The notes: generated from the sequence alone by a model not told the origin. DNA of 64,000 bases from MFD04716-140 sp963703125 (GCA_963703125.1 OY969790.1:992001-1056000), one strand, 5' to 3'; numbered from the stretch's first letter, positions 18,877 through 28,779 are shown. A program made the numbers and translations.

Positions 18877-18893
18877 TGTAAAATACTTTTACA
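18877..18893. promoter_or_regulatory. 17-bp perfect palindrome, possible regulator binding site
   Basis: TGTAAAATACTTTTACA has two 7-bp arms around TAC. It is 104 bp upstream of the tolC-like ATG and about 60-75 bp upstream of the TGGCA repeats, where an NtrC-type activator would be expected to bind. A second, shorter palindrome CAAATATTTG lies at 18903-18912. Confidence 0.45.
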
Positions 18894-19051
18894 TAATTTG
18901 TCCAAATATTTGACACTTTGTTTTTTAATTGACTATCTAGTCTTAGTTTTAGTACTTAAAGAATGTATGCGATGAATAGATTGTTCGAAAGATTCCAAAT
19001 TCAACGGATTGCATTCCTATTTTATATTCAAACAGATTTAACCCGCTTCTA

Positions 19052-20416
19052 ATGTTAGATGCCAAAATCCTTATAGTCGACGATAATAAAAGCGTACTCA
19101 GTGCCCTTGAAATTCTATTGCAATTCGAATACAGCCATGTGTTTGTTATTTCGAATCCCAATCAGATTTCTTCCTATCCCAATTTAGCCGACATTGATAT
19201 TGTTCTTTTGGATATGAACTTTTCGGCCGGAGTGAATACCGGTAATGAAGGGCTTTATTGGTTAAGGGAAATACGCAAAAAGGCCCCGCATACTTCTGTA
19301 ATTATGATGACGGCCTATGGAGCGGTGGACCTGGCGGTGCAAGCCTTAAAGGAAGGGGCATCCGACTTTATACTAAAACCTTGGAACAATGAAAAGCTAC
19401 TGGCAACTGTAAAATCGGGCTTCGAATTACGCAAATCCTTAAAAGAGATACATCAGCTCAAGCAAAAGGAGAACAATCTAAAGCAATTCATCAATCAGGA
19501 TAAGAATTATATCGTGGGCAATTCCAAGGCACTAAATTCTGTACTGAATCTTACGCGAAAAGTAGCGAAAACGGACGTAAACGTTTTGATCACGGGCGAG
19601 AATGGTACTGGCAAAGAGGTGATCGCCAGAGAATTACATCGCATGTCAACCCGCAATAATGAGGTTTTTATAGCCGTGGATATGGGCTCCATTGCTGAAA
19701 GCCTTTTTGAAAGTGAGCTTTTTGGACATATGAAGGGAGCTTTTACCGATGCCAAAGATGATCGCGCGGGTAAATTCGAAGCAGCCAACGGGGGCACTTT
19801 ATTTCTGGACGAAATCGGTAATTTGACCCTTCAAACCCAGGCAAAATTATTGTCCGCCATTCAAAACAAGACCATTGTACGGGTTGGATCAAATAAACAG
19901 ATTCCTGTAGATATTAGACTCGTATGCGCAACCAATTGCAATCTAGATCAAATGGTAGCAGATGGTATTTTTCGTGAGGACCTGCTTTACCGTATTAATA
20001 CCATACATATTGAGGTCCCGGCACTACGGGAAAGGGATACCGATATTCTGTTACTGGCCGAGTTTTATTTGAACAAGTTTGCTTCCAAATATGGAAAGCA
20101 AGGGCTAAGATTGAATGAATCGGCACAAGAAAAATTAATGGAGTATAATTGGCCAGGGAACGTAAGGGAATTGCAACATACCATGGAAAGAGCCGTAATT
20201 CTTTGCGAGGGAACTATTTTAAAACCCAATGATTTTATATTGAATTCAAAAAATAGCATTTCAACCGAAATGGGCTCAGGCACATTGGAGGAGATGGAGC
20301 TGCGAATGATTACAAATGCGCTTAATCAAAGTGATGGCAATTATAGTTTGGCAGCAGACAAACTTGGGGTTTCCAGACAGACCCTCTACAATAAAATGAA
20401 GAAATTAGGGAAGTGA
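19052..20416 (+). CDS. NtrC-family response regulator (receiver, AAA+, Fis-type HTH)
   Basis: 454 residues. The receiver domain has its phosphoacceptor at D54 (VLLDMN). The AAA+ domain has Walker A GENGTGKE at 182-189, Walker B FLDE at 251-254 and an arginine-finger region near 310. A Fis-type helix-turn-helix fills the end (SLAADKLGVSRQTLYNKMKK). The sigma-54 contact loop reads GAFTDA at 229-234 and not the canonical GAFTGA. It is divergent from the exporter operon and followed 88 bp later by a histidine kinase, so it probably controls the exporter in response to that kinase. The family assignment is firm; the target is inferred from context. Confidence 0.94.
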   Translation: MLDAKILIVDDNKSVLSALEILLQFEYSHVFVISNPNQISSYPNLADIDIVLLDMNFSAGVNTGNEGLYWLREIRKKAPHTSVIMMTAYGAVDLAVQALKEGASDFILKPWNNEKLLATVKSGFELRKSLKEIHQLKQKENNLKQFINQDKNYIVGNSKALNSVLNLTRKVAKTDVNVLITGENGTGKEVIARELHRMSTRNNEVFIAVDMGSIAESLFESELFGHMKGAFTDAKDDRAGKFEAANGGTLFLDEIGNLTLQTQAKLLSAIQNKTIVRVGSNKQIPVDIRLVCATNCNLDQMVADGIFREDLLYRINTIHIEVPALRERDTDILLLAEFYLNKFASKYGKQGLRLNESAQEKLMEYNWPGNVRELQHTMERAVILCEGTILKPNDFILNSKNSISTEMGSGTLEEMELRMITNALNQSDGNYSLAADKLGVSRQTLYNKMKKLGK

Positions 20417-20504
20417 AATTGTAAATGGTAATAAGTGAGCTGTTGGTTGTGTAAAAAATGAAAAACTGAACTTGAAACTTTTGCTTGAACTTGAACTTTG
20501 AACC

Positions 20505-21854
20505 ATGGTGAGCCGTAACATATACCTGCAATTGCTTTTTCGTATCATTTTGATTACGGTTTCTGCTGTAGGTTTCGCCTTTTTATGCTTTGAAAAACAT
20601 TATATCGGAGCATTTATAATCTTGGCTCTTCTAGTGGCACAAACTGCATATTTAATACGATATGTAAACCACACAAACAGAAAAATTGCCTATTTCTTTG
20701 ACGCAATTAAAAATGAAGATTTCACTCTGCGTTTTCCTGAAAAGTTGAGTTTGAAATCGTTGGAGGAATTGAACCATAGCCTTAATATGTTAAACGGCAT
20801 GATTCAAGATATTCATCTTAAAAAACAGACCCAAGAGCAATACTATCAAGAAATACTGAAACAGGCCGATATCGGTATTTTGACATTTAACGAAAAGGGG
20901 CACATTATTTTCTCAAACCCAACGGTAGAGAGGTTACTTAATTATAGACCTCTAAATCACATAAAGCAATTGGCCCAGGTTGATGAAAATCTGTACGCGC
21001 TTTTTGAAGGATTAAAACCTTTTGACAGAAAGCTTTTTCAATTGACCAATGAAAGGGAAAAAAGACAGCTTGCTTTTAAATCAACCAGTATTACCTTGGA
21101 CAAACAGAACTTGTTGCTCGTAGTCGTACAGGACATACATAAGGAATTGGATGAAAAAGAAACAGATTCTTGGGTTCGGTTGATTCGTGTTCTGACCCAC
21201 GAAATCATGAATACAATCGCACCAATTACCTCAATTTCCGAATCTCTATTGAAGTTTTTCAAAACAGGCAAAGAAGGGAGTTCGATGGAAGAGTTTCCCA
21301 AAGAACACATAAAGAGCACCACTAAAGGTTTAGAAGTTATTCAGGAACAAGGTAACGACCTCATCAGTTTCGTTCAATCTTACCGAACACTTTTGAATGT
21401 TCCCGAACCTGACAGGGAAATTATATCGGCTTCCAAATTGCTCGGGAAAGTCAATGTTTTAATGGGACAATATGACCTAAACAATCAAGTAAAAATTCAT
21501 TTACTGACCGAGCCAAATGACCTTGAACTGTTTGTGGACGAGAAACAAATTTCACAGGTATTGGTCAATCTTGCCAAAAACGCACTGCAATCCCTGGAAA
21601 ATCGAGAAAATGCCGTAATCAAAATTACGGCCGGCATAACCAAAGAGCATAAAAAATATATTGAAGTCTGGGACAATGGCCCTGGAATTCCGGCTGATTT
21701 AATCGAGGAGATCTTTGTGCCGTTTTTTACGACCAAGAATTCAGGTACCGGTATAGGTCTAAGTCTTTCCAAACAAATCCTGCGCCTTCATGGGGGCGCT
21801 CTAAAAGTTCATTCCGTTCCAAATGAAGCAACTTCTTTTGTTCTTATTTTTTAA
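20505..21854 (+). CDS. Membrane histidine kinase partnered with the NtrC-type regulator
   Basis: 449 residues. Two closely spaced membrane helices at about 8-50 leave almost no periplasmic loop, so it likely senses a membrane or cytoplasmic cue. A PAS-like segment follows at about 110-215 (ADIGILTFNEKGHIIFSNPTV), then an H-box LTHEIMNTIAPI, the N-box LVNLAKNALQSL, G1 WDNGPGIP and G2 GTGIGLSL. The HEIMN...AP form of the H-box is common in NtrY/AtoS-like kinases of Bacteroidota. It lies in the same direction as the regulator gene and the two form one operon. The stimulus cannot be inferred, but envelope stress or export substrate would fit the neighbouring exporter. Confidence 0.92.
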   Translation: MVSRNIYLQLLFRIILITVSAVGFAFLCFEKHYIGAFIILALLVAQTAYLIRYVNHTNRKIAYFFDAIKNEDFTLRFPEKLSLKSLEELNHSLNMLNGMIQDIHLKKQTQEQYYQEILKQADIGILTFNEKGHIIFSNPTVERLLNYRPLNHIKQLAQVDENLYALFEGLKPFDRKLFQLTNEREKRQLAFKSTSITLDKQNLLLVVVQDIHKELDEKETDSWVRLIRVLTHEIMNTIAPITSISESLLKFFKTGKEGSSMEEFPKEHIKSTTKGLEVIQEQGNDLISFVQSYRTLLNVPEPDREIISASKLLGKVNVLMGQYDLNNQVKIHLLTEPNDLELFVDEKQISQVLVNLAKNALQSLENRENAVIKITAGITKEHKKYIEVWDNGPGIPADLIEEIFVPFFTTKNSGTGIGLSLSKQILRLHGGALKVHSVPNEATSFVLIF

Positions 21855-22045
21855 AGTCTGGTCAAGGGTTATAGAATAGTAGGGAATGGATAAAACTGGG
21901 GTTTTTACTTATTATGGTTCTATCGCAAAAGAAACCCGTTAAATTTTGAATGGAAAAACCTTCAAAGGTTTCAAAAAATATGGTTGTGTTTTCTTTTTTT
22001 GTACTTTATTCGACGATATAATACTTCCTAAAAAACGCGCTTACT

Positions 22046-23812
22046 ATGTTCTTTGGTTTTAAAAAACTTTTGCCATTTGTCCTGTTGCTCTGTTTTTCCG
22101 CCATGGCTCAAAAAAAACAGCAAACCTATTGCAACCCTATCAATATTGATTATGGCTATACGCCCATACCCAATCTTGCCACCCAAGGCAAACATCGGGC
22201 AACTGCAGATCCTGTAATCGTAAATTTCAAGGAAAAATACTATCTCTTTTCCACGAACCAGTGGGGCTATTGGTGGAGCAGCGATATGTATAACTGGAAT
22301 TTTGTTCCTAGAAAATTCCTCCTACCCCATCACGATACCTATGATGAGCTTTGTGCCCCTGCCGCATTTGTCATGAAGGATGAACTATATGTAATAGGCT
22401 CCACCCACGGTCCTTCCTTTCCAATTTGGAAAAGCAGCAACCCAACTGAGGATGATTGGGAAATTGCAGTAGATTCCTTAAAGGTAGGGGCATGGGATCC
22501 CGGATTTTTATATGATGAGGAGAAAGATAAGCTGTATCTCTACTGGGGCTCAAGCAATGAATTTCCAATATTGGGTACCGAAATCAACACCAAAACATTG
22601 CAATCCGAAGGATATGTAAAACCCATAATGTCTTTGCATCCACAAGATCACGGCTGGGAGCGATTTGGAGAATACAATGACAATACCTTTCTGCAACCAT
22701 TTATGGAGGGAGCATGGGTAACCAAGTATAAGGACAAATATTATCTGCAATATGGGGCTCCGGCCACAGAATTTAGTGGATATGCGGATGGGGTTTTTGT
22801 TAGTAAAGACCCGTTGGACTTATTTTCATACCAAGAACATAACCCTTTTTCCTATAAACCGGGCGGGTTTGCAAGAGGAGCTGGCCATGGTGCGACCTAT
22901 CAAGACAATTTTGGCAATTGGTGGCATATCTCAACGGTGGTGTTGGGACAAAAAAATAACTTCGAACGTAGGGTTGGTATTTGGCCCGCGGGTTTTGATC
23001 AAGATGATGTAATGTACTGCAATACTGCCTATGGTGATTACCCAACCCATTTGCCACAGGAGAATGCGGATCATATTAAAGGGCTTTTTACGGGTTGGAT
23101 GTTATTGAACTATAACAAACCCGTACAAGTATCTTCTACACTTGGTGGTTTTCAGCCAAACTTTGCCGTTGACGAGGATATGAAAACCTATTGGTCTGCG
23201 AAATCTGGAAACCGAGTTGAATGGTTCCAGACTGATCTAGGTGAAGTATCAACAATCAATGCAATCCAGATAAACTATGCGGATCAGGATGTAGAATTTA
23301 TGGGTAAAAGCAAGGATGTTTTTCACCAATATAAAGTGTACGCCTCCACTGATGGTAAAAAGTGGACGGTCTTAGTTGATAAAAGCCAAAATCAAACGGA
23401 TGTACCACATGATTATATTGAATTGGATAAACCGTCAAAAGCACGATTTTTAAAGCTAGAGAATCTGAAAATGCCCACCGGTAAATTTGCCTTGAGCGGA
23501 TTTAGGGTTTTTGGCAAGGGCAATGGAAACGCCCCCCAGCCTGTGGAAGATTTTGTTGCATTAAGGGCGGATCCAAAAAAATATGGAGAAAGACGCAGTG
23601 CTTGGCTCAGATGGCGGCAAAACGACCTCGCTGACGGCTATGTAATCTATTTTGGCAAATCTGCGGAAAAAATGTACGGCAGTATTATGGTTTATGGCAA
23701 AAATGACTACTTTTTTACGGGAATGGATCGAACGGATGGATATTACTTTCAGATTGAGGCTTTTAATGCAAATGGGATATCCGAAAGGTCAAGTATTTCA
23801 TTTACGCCCTAA
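22046..23812 (+). CDS. Glycoside hydrolase family 43-like protein with discoidin-like and FN3-like C-terminus
   Basis: 588 residues. A signal peptide runs to about residue 21 (FVLLLCFSAMAQ). The catalytic five-bladed propeller contains the three expected acidic residues: D55 in TADPVIV, D151 in WDPGF and E221 in MEGAWV, matching base, pKa modulator and acid of GH43. From about 375 to 495 there is an F5/8-type C (discoidin-like) carbohydrate-binding region (TYWSAKSGNRVEWFQTDLG), and the last 85 residues look like an FN3 domain (DGYVIYFGKS). It is likely a secreted glycosidase acting on arabinose- or xylose-type linkages, though substrates within GH43 vary widely. A separate gene with 61 bp to the convergent AraC regulator. 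Confidence 0.85.
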   Translation: MFFGFKKLLPFVLLLCFSAMAQKKQQTYCNPINIDYGYTPIPNLATQGKHRATADPVIVNFKEKYYLFSTNQWGYWWSSDMYNWNFVPRKFLLPHHDTYDELCAPAAFVMKDELYVIGSTHGPSFPIWKSSNPTEDDWEIAVDSLKVGAWDPGFLYDEEKDKLYLYWGSSNEFPILGTEINTKTLQSEGYVKPIMSLHPQDHGWERFGEYNDNTFLQPFMEGAWVTKYKDKYYLQYGAPATEFSGYADGVFVSKDPLDLFSYQEHNPFSYKPGGFARGAGHGATYQDNFGNWWHISTVVLGQKNNFERRVGIWPAGFDQDDVMYCNTAYGDYPTHLPQENADHIKGLFTGWMLLNYNKPVQVSSTLGGFQPNFAVDEDMKTYWSAKSGNRVEWFQTDLGEVSTINAIQINYADQDVEFMGKSKDVFHQYKVYASTDGKKWTVLVDKSQNQTDVPHDYIELDKPSKARFLKLENLKMPTGKFALSGFRVFGKGNGNAPQPVEDFVALRADPKKYGERRSAWLRWRQNDLADGYVIYFGKSAEKMYGSIMVYGKNDYFFTGMDRTDGYYFQIEAFNANGISERSSISFTP

Positions 23813-23872
23813 TTCATGTTGAAAATTAAAATCCTTTATGGTATCCGTAGTTAAAAATGTAAAGGGACCATT

Positions 23873-24754
23873 CTATTGCTGATCCTCTAAACTGGTGGTA
23901 TGGTACTTAACGAAATCGGTAGGGGACATTTTTACAATTTCCTTGAACTGTCGATTGAAATTGGAAATATTATTAAAACCTGATTCATAGCAAACCCCTG
24001 AAACGTTATACTTGTTTTCTATCAATTGTTTACAGGCATACCCAATTCTGATCTCATTTAAGTATTTAGTAAACGTTTTACGATGTACTCTCTTAAAAAA
24101 TCTACTGAATGCCGATGGATTCATATTGGCAACTTTTGCAACCTCCTTTGAGCCAATAGGGTTTTTAAAATTCTTAAAGACAAACTCATAAACCTTATCA
24201 AGATTTTTGTTGGCGGATGGGTTGAAGGAGTTTACGAAGCCGGCACTTGAAAGCAATCTATATTCCGAATGTTTCGCCAAAAGGTTCAGTATTTCAATAA
24301 GTTCAATAATCCTTTTAAAGGAATCCACTTTTTGCAAATTCAAAATTCGGTTCACAACTTTTGAATCTAATTGTAAAAACTGAATTCCGTGAACCGCCCT
24401 TCGTATCAATTCAGAAATAGATTTCATTTCGGGCACTTCAAAAAAATGAGTCCCTAGAAAATTCTGATTAAAGTGCAAGGCCAAAGCACTTGCCTTAAGG
24501 TTTGAACGCTCCTCAAAATATTCTGGGTCGTTCAACCACATGTGAGGAAGGTTTTCACCTATTAGGATAACCTCTCCCTCTTCAAATTTTTCAATACTAT
24601 CTCCAATAAATCTGGTACCTGTACTTTGATTGATTACCACGAGTTCAAGTTCTGGATGGTAATGCCATACTTTCAAGAAATACGGATACTGATTATCGGT
24701 AACAGTGAACGAACTATTCTTTAGGCTGGTTCTATTGAGTAAATGAAGTTTCAT
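23873..24754 (-). CDS. AraC-family transcriptional regulator with cupin-like sensor domain
   Basis: 293 residues. The N-terminal 100 residues form a cupin-like sugar-sensing fold (VWHYHPELELVVINQSTGTR and EGEVILIGENLPHMW). The C-terminal 100 residues hold two helix-turn-helix motifs, the second being VSGVCYESGFNNISNFNRQFK, here quoted by its ends only: VSGVCYESGF...FNRQFK. This is the architecture of AraC regulators of carbohydrate genes. It is divergent from the cytochrome/DUF1080 genes (249 bp apart) and convergent with the GH43-like gene, so it plausibly controls the carbohydrate locus. Confidence 0.92.
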   Translation of the reverse strand: MKLHLLNRTSLKNSSFTVTDNQYPYFLKVWHYHPELELVVINQSTGTRFIGDSIEKFEEGEVILIGENLPHMWLNDPEYFEERSNLKASALALHFNQNFLGTHFFEVPEMKSISELIRRAVHGIQFLQLDSKVVNRILNLQKVDSFKRIIELIEILNLLAKHSEYRLLSSAGFVNSFNPSANKNLDKVYEFVFKNFKNPIGSKEVAKVANMNPSAFSRFFKRVHRKTFTKYLNEIRIGYACKQLIENKYNVSGVCYESGFNNISNFNRQFKEIVKMSPTDFVKYHTTSLEDQQ

Positions 24755-25003
24755 AAAAAAGGGCTCAAGGTGTGTCTAAAAATACAATATTTTAACATAA
24801 TACTACGAATGTGCAAAAAAAGTATCGAATCTAGCATAATAATCGGTAGATAAACCGTGTGAGTAAAACTATTTTTGAGAGATTCCCCTAATCTAAGATA
24901 CCAGAATTAGTCTGCTGTATGCATTGCCTGCTTCGGAGTCTTCTATAAATCCAAATTTTTAATGTGAAAACCTTTTAAGTTTTTTACTTTTAATAAAAAA
25001 ACA

Positions 25004-27694
25004 ATGTTCAGATCCCTTAGTGCCCTATTCGTTTCATTGGTCTTGATCGTATCATGTACTGAAAAGAAAGAAACTGCATTGACAGAAGTCAAAAACCATC
25101 CGAAAATCGACAAGCTCAAATTGCCTGTCGGCTTTCATGCCGAACACCTATACAGTCCTTCTGAAAATGAACAGGGTTCATGGGTAGCAATGACCTTTGA
25201 TGATAAGGGCCGGCTCATTACCTCGGACCAATATGGGGCACTTTATCGTTTGGAAGTACCAGCCATTGGCTCTGAAGTTCTTACCCCAAAAATGGAGAAA
25301 CTCAAGATTCGGAATGGGGAACAAGTCGCCGATTCCATAATTCAAATGGGGTATGCCCAAGGATTGCTCTACGCCTTTAATAGTTTGTATGTAATGGTCA
25401 ACCATCAGGGCAATGAAGAGTTTGAAAAAAGCAGCGGACTCTATCGCTTGCAGGATACGGATAATGATGACCAGTATGACAAAATTACCTTGCTAAAATT
25501 ATTAAATGGATCTGGAGAACATGGTTCACATAGCATTAAACCTAGCCCCGATGGTAAATCGCTTTATGTAATCGCAGGCAATCACACAGATTTGCCAGAA
25601 ATGGATGCCTATCGCCTACCCAATGTATGGAAAGACGACAACCTATTTCCCCAAATCAAGGACCCTAGGGGGCATGCAAATGATCGCGGAGCACCAGGTG
25701 GCTGGATAGCCAATATTGATCCCGAAGGAAAAAAATGGGAATTGGTAAGTGCCGGATTTAGAAATCCGTTTGATCTGGATTTTAATGAATTGGGCGATAT
25801 GTTCGTTTACGATTCCGATATGGAATGGGACTTGGGCATGCCTTGGTACAGACCGACCCGTATATGCCATGTGACCAGTGGTTCAGAATTTGGTTGGCGT
25901 ACCGGAAATGGGAAGTGGTCTCCAGCGTATCCGGATAATATGCCCCCTGTACTTAATATTGGCCAAGGCTCGCCCACCAATGTAATGTATGGCAAAAACG
26001 CAAGATTTCCAGATAAATACAGAAGAAGTCTTTTTGCTTTCGATTGGAGTTTTGGTATCATTTATGCCATTGAACTTACCCCAAAAGGCGCTACCTATGA
26101 AGGACAGAAAGAAGAGTTTGTTTCGGGAATGCCCTTACCGTTGACCGACGGTGTGATAGGTCCTGATGGTGCCATGTACTTTATGACTGGGGGTCGCCGA
26201 TTGGATTCTGATCTCTATCGGGTATATTATGATGACGGAAAGGGAAATTCGGAAATTTCGACTACGGAATATACCCCTGTTGAAACCAATGAGAACAAAA
26301 TAAGAAAGGAATTGGAGGCCTACCATGTTGGTGCGAAAGCAGGTGCCGTTGATTTTGTTTGGCCTCATTTGAAAAATGAAGACCGGTTTGTTCAGTATGC
26401 CGCGCGAATTGCCTTAGAGCACCAACCAATAATCGAATGGAAAGAAAAGTTGTTCCAAGAAAAAGATGCAGCAACTTTGATTCAAGGATCTATCGCATTG
26501 GCCCGTGAAGGGACTGTAGCGGACTGGGACCGTCTATTGAACGGCTTGGTTCAAATAGACTATAATGGGTTGTCACCCATTCAACAAGTGAACCTAGTGC
26601 GTGCTTTTGAACTAACACTATCTCGATTCGGGAAACCTTCAAATGCTCAAAAAAGTCAACTGGTTAATTATTTAGAACCGCACTATCCTGCCAAGACGGA
26701 TGTGCTTAACCAATTATTGAGCAAAACGCTCGTGTTTCTGGATGATGCCAAAGCGGTTGAAAAAACCATGTCCCTTTTGGAGTCTACCGCAGGTGAAAAT
26801 GCGGACGTAATGGCCAATTCGGCAACGGAATCCTCAGACCTTATCCTAAGAAATCCACAATATGGAATGGATATTGCCCTAACCTTAAAGAACTTGCCCC
26901 CAGCACAACATATGTATTATGCTACCGTGCTTGGAGACGCAATCCAGGGTTGGACACCTGAACTAAGGGAAAAGTATTTCAAATGGTTTTATAAGGCCTT
27001 TTCCTATAAAGCAGGCAGAAGTTATGTAGGGTTCATTGACAAGGCCCGGAAAAATGCGCTTTCGCATGTACCAAAAAATCAGTTTGAACAATATAACGAA
27101 ATGTCGGGCAATGCCTTATTGAGCAGTTCTGGAAATGATCTTTTGGATAACGTGCCCCAACCTAAAGGGCCATGGAAAAATTGGGAAGAAGAAGACATTA
27201 AACCTTTATTGGCCGATGGACTTGGAAAACGCGATTTTGAACAAGGCAAGAATATGTTTATTGCCACCGCCTGTATAACTTGCCATGCCATGAAAGGCGA
27301 AGGTGAAAATATTGGTCCAGACCTTTCTCAAGTAGGTACACGCTTTTCTGCCGAGGACATGTTAAGGGCGTTGGTCGATCCAAGTGCAGTAATCTCAGAC
27401 CAATATAATACTACCGTTTATTCCCTAAAAAATGGACAATCGGTTGTAGGTAGGCTTGTAAACGAAAATGAACAGGATTATGTTATTTCCCAAAATCCAT
27501 ATGCTCCTGAACAAACTCGAACAGTAGCTAAAAATGAGGTTGTGAATACAAAGCTTTCAACTGTATCATTGATGCCCCCAGGAACTATCAACAGATTAAA
27601 TCCAGAAGAACTTAAAGATTTATTGGCCTATTTGATTTCTGGTGGTAATCCCGATCACGAAGTATATGCCGCCGACAAAGCCGCAAACCAATAA
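25004..27694 (+). CDS. Sorbosone dehydrogenase-like beta-propeller protein with C-terminal c-type cytochrome domain
   Basis: 896-residue lipoprotein with lipobox LIVSC (C18). The first 430 residues form a sorbosone/glucose dehydrogenase-like propeller (GSHSIKPSPDGKSLYVIAGN; GPDGAMYFMTGG). A helical HEAT-like middle follows at about 440-700. The C-terminal domain carries a haem c site CITCH at 757-761 and a likely axial methionine in SLMPPG near 866, matching the Pirellula/Verrucomicrobium-type haem-binding domain. It probably oxidises a sugar in the envelope and passes electrons to the haem. It is the first gene of a run with the DUF1080 gene 46 bp downstream. The substrate is inferred only from its neighbours. 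Confidence 0.88.
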   Translation: MFRSLSALFVSLVLIVSCTEKKETALTEVKNHPKIDKLKLPVGFHAEHLYSPSENEQGSWVAMTFDDKGRLITSDQYGALYRLEVPAIGSEVLTPKMEKLKIRNGEQVADSIIQMGYAQGLLYAFNSLYVMVNHQGNEEFEKSSGLYRLQDTDNDDQYDKITLLKLLNGSGEHGSHSIKPSPDGKSLYVIAGNHTDLPEMDAYRLPNVWKDDNLFPQIKDPRGHANDRGAPGGWIANIDPEGKKWELVSAGFRNPFDLDFNELGDMFVYDSDMEWDLGMPWYRPTRICHVTSGSEFGWRTGNGKWSPAYPDNMPPVLNIGQGSPTNVMYGKNARFPDKYRRSLFAFDWSFGIIYAIELTPKGATYEGQKEEFVSGMPLPLTDGVIGPDGAMYFMTGGRRLDSDLYRVYYDDGKGNSEISTTEYTPVETNENKIRKELEAYHVGAKAGAVDFVWPHLKNEDRFVQYAARIALEHQPIIEWKEKLFQEKDAATLIQGSIALAREGTVADWDRLLNGLVQIDYNGLSPIQQVNLVRAFELTLSRFGKPSNAQKSQLVNYLEPHYPAKTDVLNQLLSKTLVFLDDAKAVEKTMSLLESTAGENADVMANSATESSDLILRNPQYGMDIALTLKNLPPAQHMYYATVLGDAIQGWTPELREKYFKWFYKAFSYKAGRSYVGFIDKARKNALSHVPKNQFEQYNEMSGNALLSSSGNDLLDNVPQPKGPWKNWEEEDIKPLLADGLGKRDFEQGKNMFIATACITCHAMKGEGENIGPDLSQVGTRFSAEDMLRALVDPSAVISDQYNTTVYSLKNGQSVVGRLVNENEQDYVISQNPYAPEQTRTVAKNEVVNTKLSTVSLMPPGTINRLNPEELKDLLAYLISGGNPDHEVYAADKAANQ

Positions 27695-27740
27695 GCAATT
27701 CATGGCAATTGCCATTAATAATGATTAGAGCACACAGTTT

Positions 27741-28532
27741 ATGAGCAGGAATAAAATAATAGGCATTCTTTCCCTCTTCATCCTATTGCAGTCATGTGGG
27801 GAAAAGAAAAAAGAGGAACCAATGTCCCAGACGGATGAAGTTACGGCAGAAAGTGAGGAATTTGTTTCAATTTTCGATGGTAAGACCCTTGACAATTGGA
27901 AAGGGGACCCTACTTATTGGAGTGTGGAAAATGGAATCTTGGTTGGCAGGGTCACCCCCGAAACTTTGTTGAAAACCAATACATTCCTTATTTGGCAGGG
28001 TGGCGAACTTGCGGATTTTGAACTAAAATTGGAATTCCGCATTGCTGATACAGGAAACAGTGGTATCAATTATCGAAGTGAGCAACTTGACACTATTCCA
28101 TTTGCATTAAGGGGCTATCAAGCAGACATTGATGGACAGAACCGATATACAGGTCAAAATTATGAGGAAAGGAAACGCACTACGTTGGCCTATAGAGGCG
28201 AGAAAGCAGTTATAAATTCCCAAGATAATCCGGAGGATCCAGAATCATTGCGAGCCAATGTGCAAAGGAATGCTTGGCAAAGCCGGGAAATTTTGGAATC
28301 ATTGGGAGATTCAGACTCTTTGAAAACTAAAATAAAGAGTGAAGATTGGAATGAAGCCCATCTTGTCATCAAAGGCAATCGTCTTCAACATTATATTAAT
28401 GGAATTTTAATGAGCGATGTTACGGACAACGATACGGTAAACCGAAAATCATCGGGTCTTTTGGGGGTTCAGGTTCACGTAGGGCCTCCTATGACCGTTG
28501 AATATAGAAACATACTTTTGAAAAAACTATAG
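27741..28532 (+). CDS. DUF1080 (3-keto-disaccharide hydrolase family) lipoprotein
   Basis: 263 residues with a lipobox LLQSC (C19). After a low-complexity linker it enters the DUF1080 fold at about residue 43 (FVSIFDGKTLDNWKGDPTYW) and shows the hallmark ADTGNSGINYRSE and the closing GLLGVQVHVGPPMTVEYRNI. Members of this family hydrolyse or lyse 3-keto-glycosides. A signal-anchored form next to a sugar dehydrogenase-like cytochrome fits two successive steps: oxidation at C3 and then cleavage. It follows that gene by 46 bp and is closed by a strong hairpin at 28645. Confidence 0.88.
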   Translation: MSRNKIIGILSLFILLQSCGEKKKEEPMSQTDEVTAESEEFVSIFDGKTLDNWKGDPTYWSVENGILVGRVTPETLLKTNTFLIWQGGELADFELKLEFRIADTGNSGINYRSEQLDTIPFALRGYQADIDGQNRYTGQNYEERKRTTLAYRGEKAVINSQDNPEDPESLRANVQRNAWQSREILESLGDSDSLKTKIKSEDWNEAHLVIKGNRLQHYINGILMSDVTDNDTVNRKSSGLLGVQVHVGPPMTVEYRNILLKKL

Positions 28533-28644
28533 TGCAGGTAGTCCGGTTTTTGGGAACCTATTAGTTTGATTTTTATGTTGAGCTTTAAAATATGAGGTTC
28601 TAGGTGAATATGGAGCCTATGTTAGTTGAGTTAGATTGAGTTAG

Positions 28645-28680
28645 GCGGGACACCTTAAAGTGTCCCGCTTGCATTTATTT
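28645..28680 (+). terminator. Likely intrinsic terminator after the DUF1080 gene
   Basis: A perfect 9-bp stem, GCGGGACAC and GTGTCCCGC, with loop CTTAAA, followed by TTGCATTTATTT. The tail is T-rich but not a pure T run. It ends the cytochrome/DUF1080 unit and separates it from the next gene, 100 bp on. Confidence 0.72.
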
Positions 28681-28779
28681 TAATCCAAAGTCCTTACCTT
28701 TAAATCGACCAAAGTATTGTATCAAAACAACTTGAAATAGCATATCCAAAATCAAAAAGAGAATAGCCAAACAACCAAC

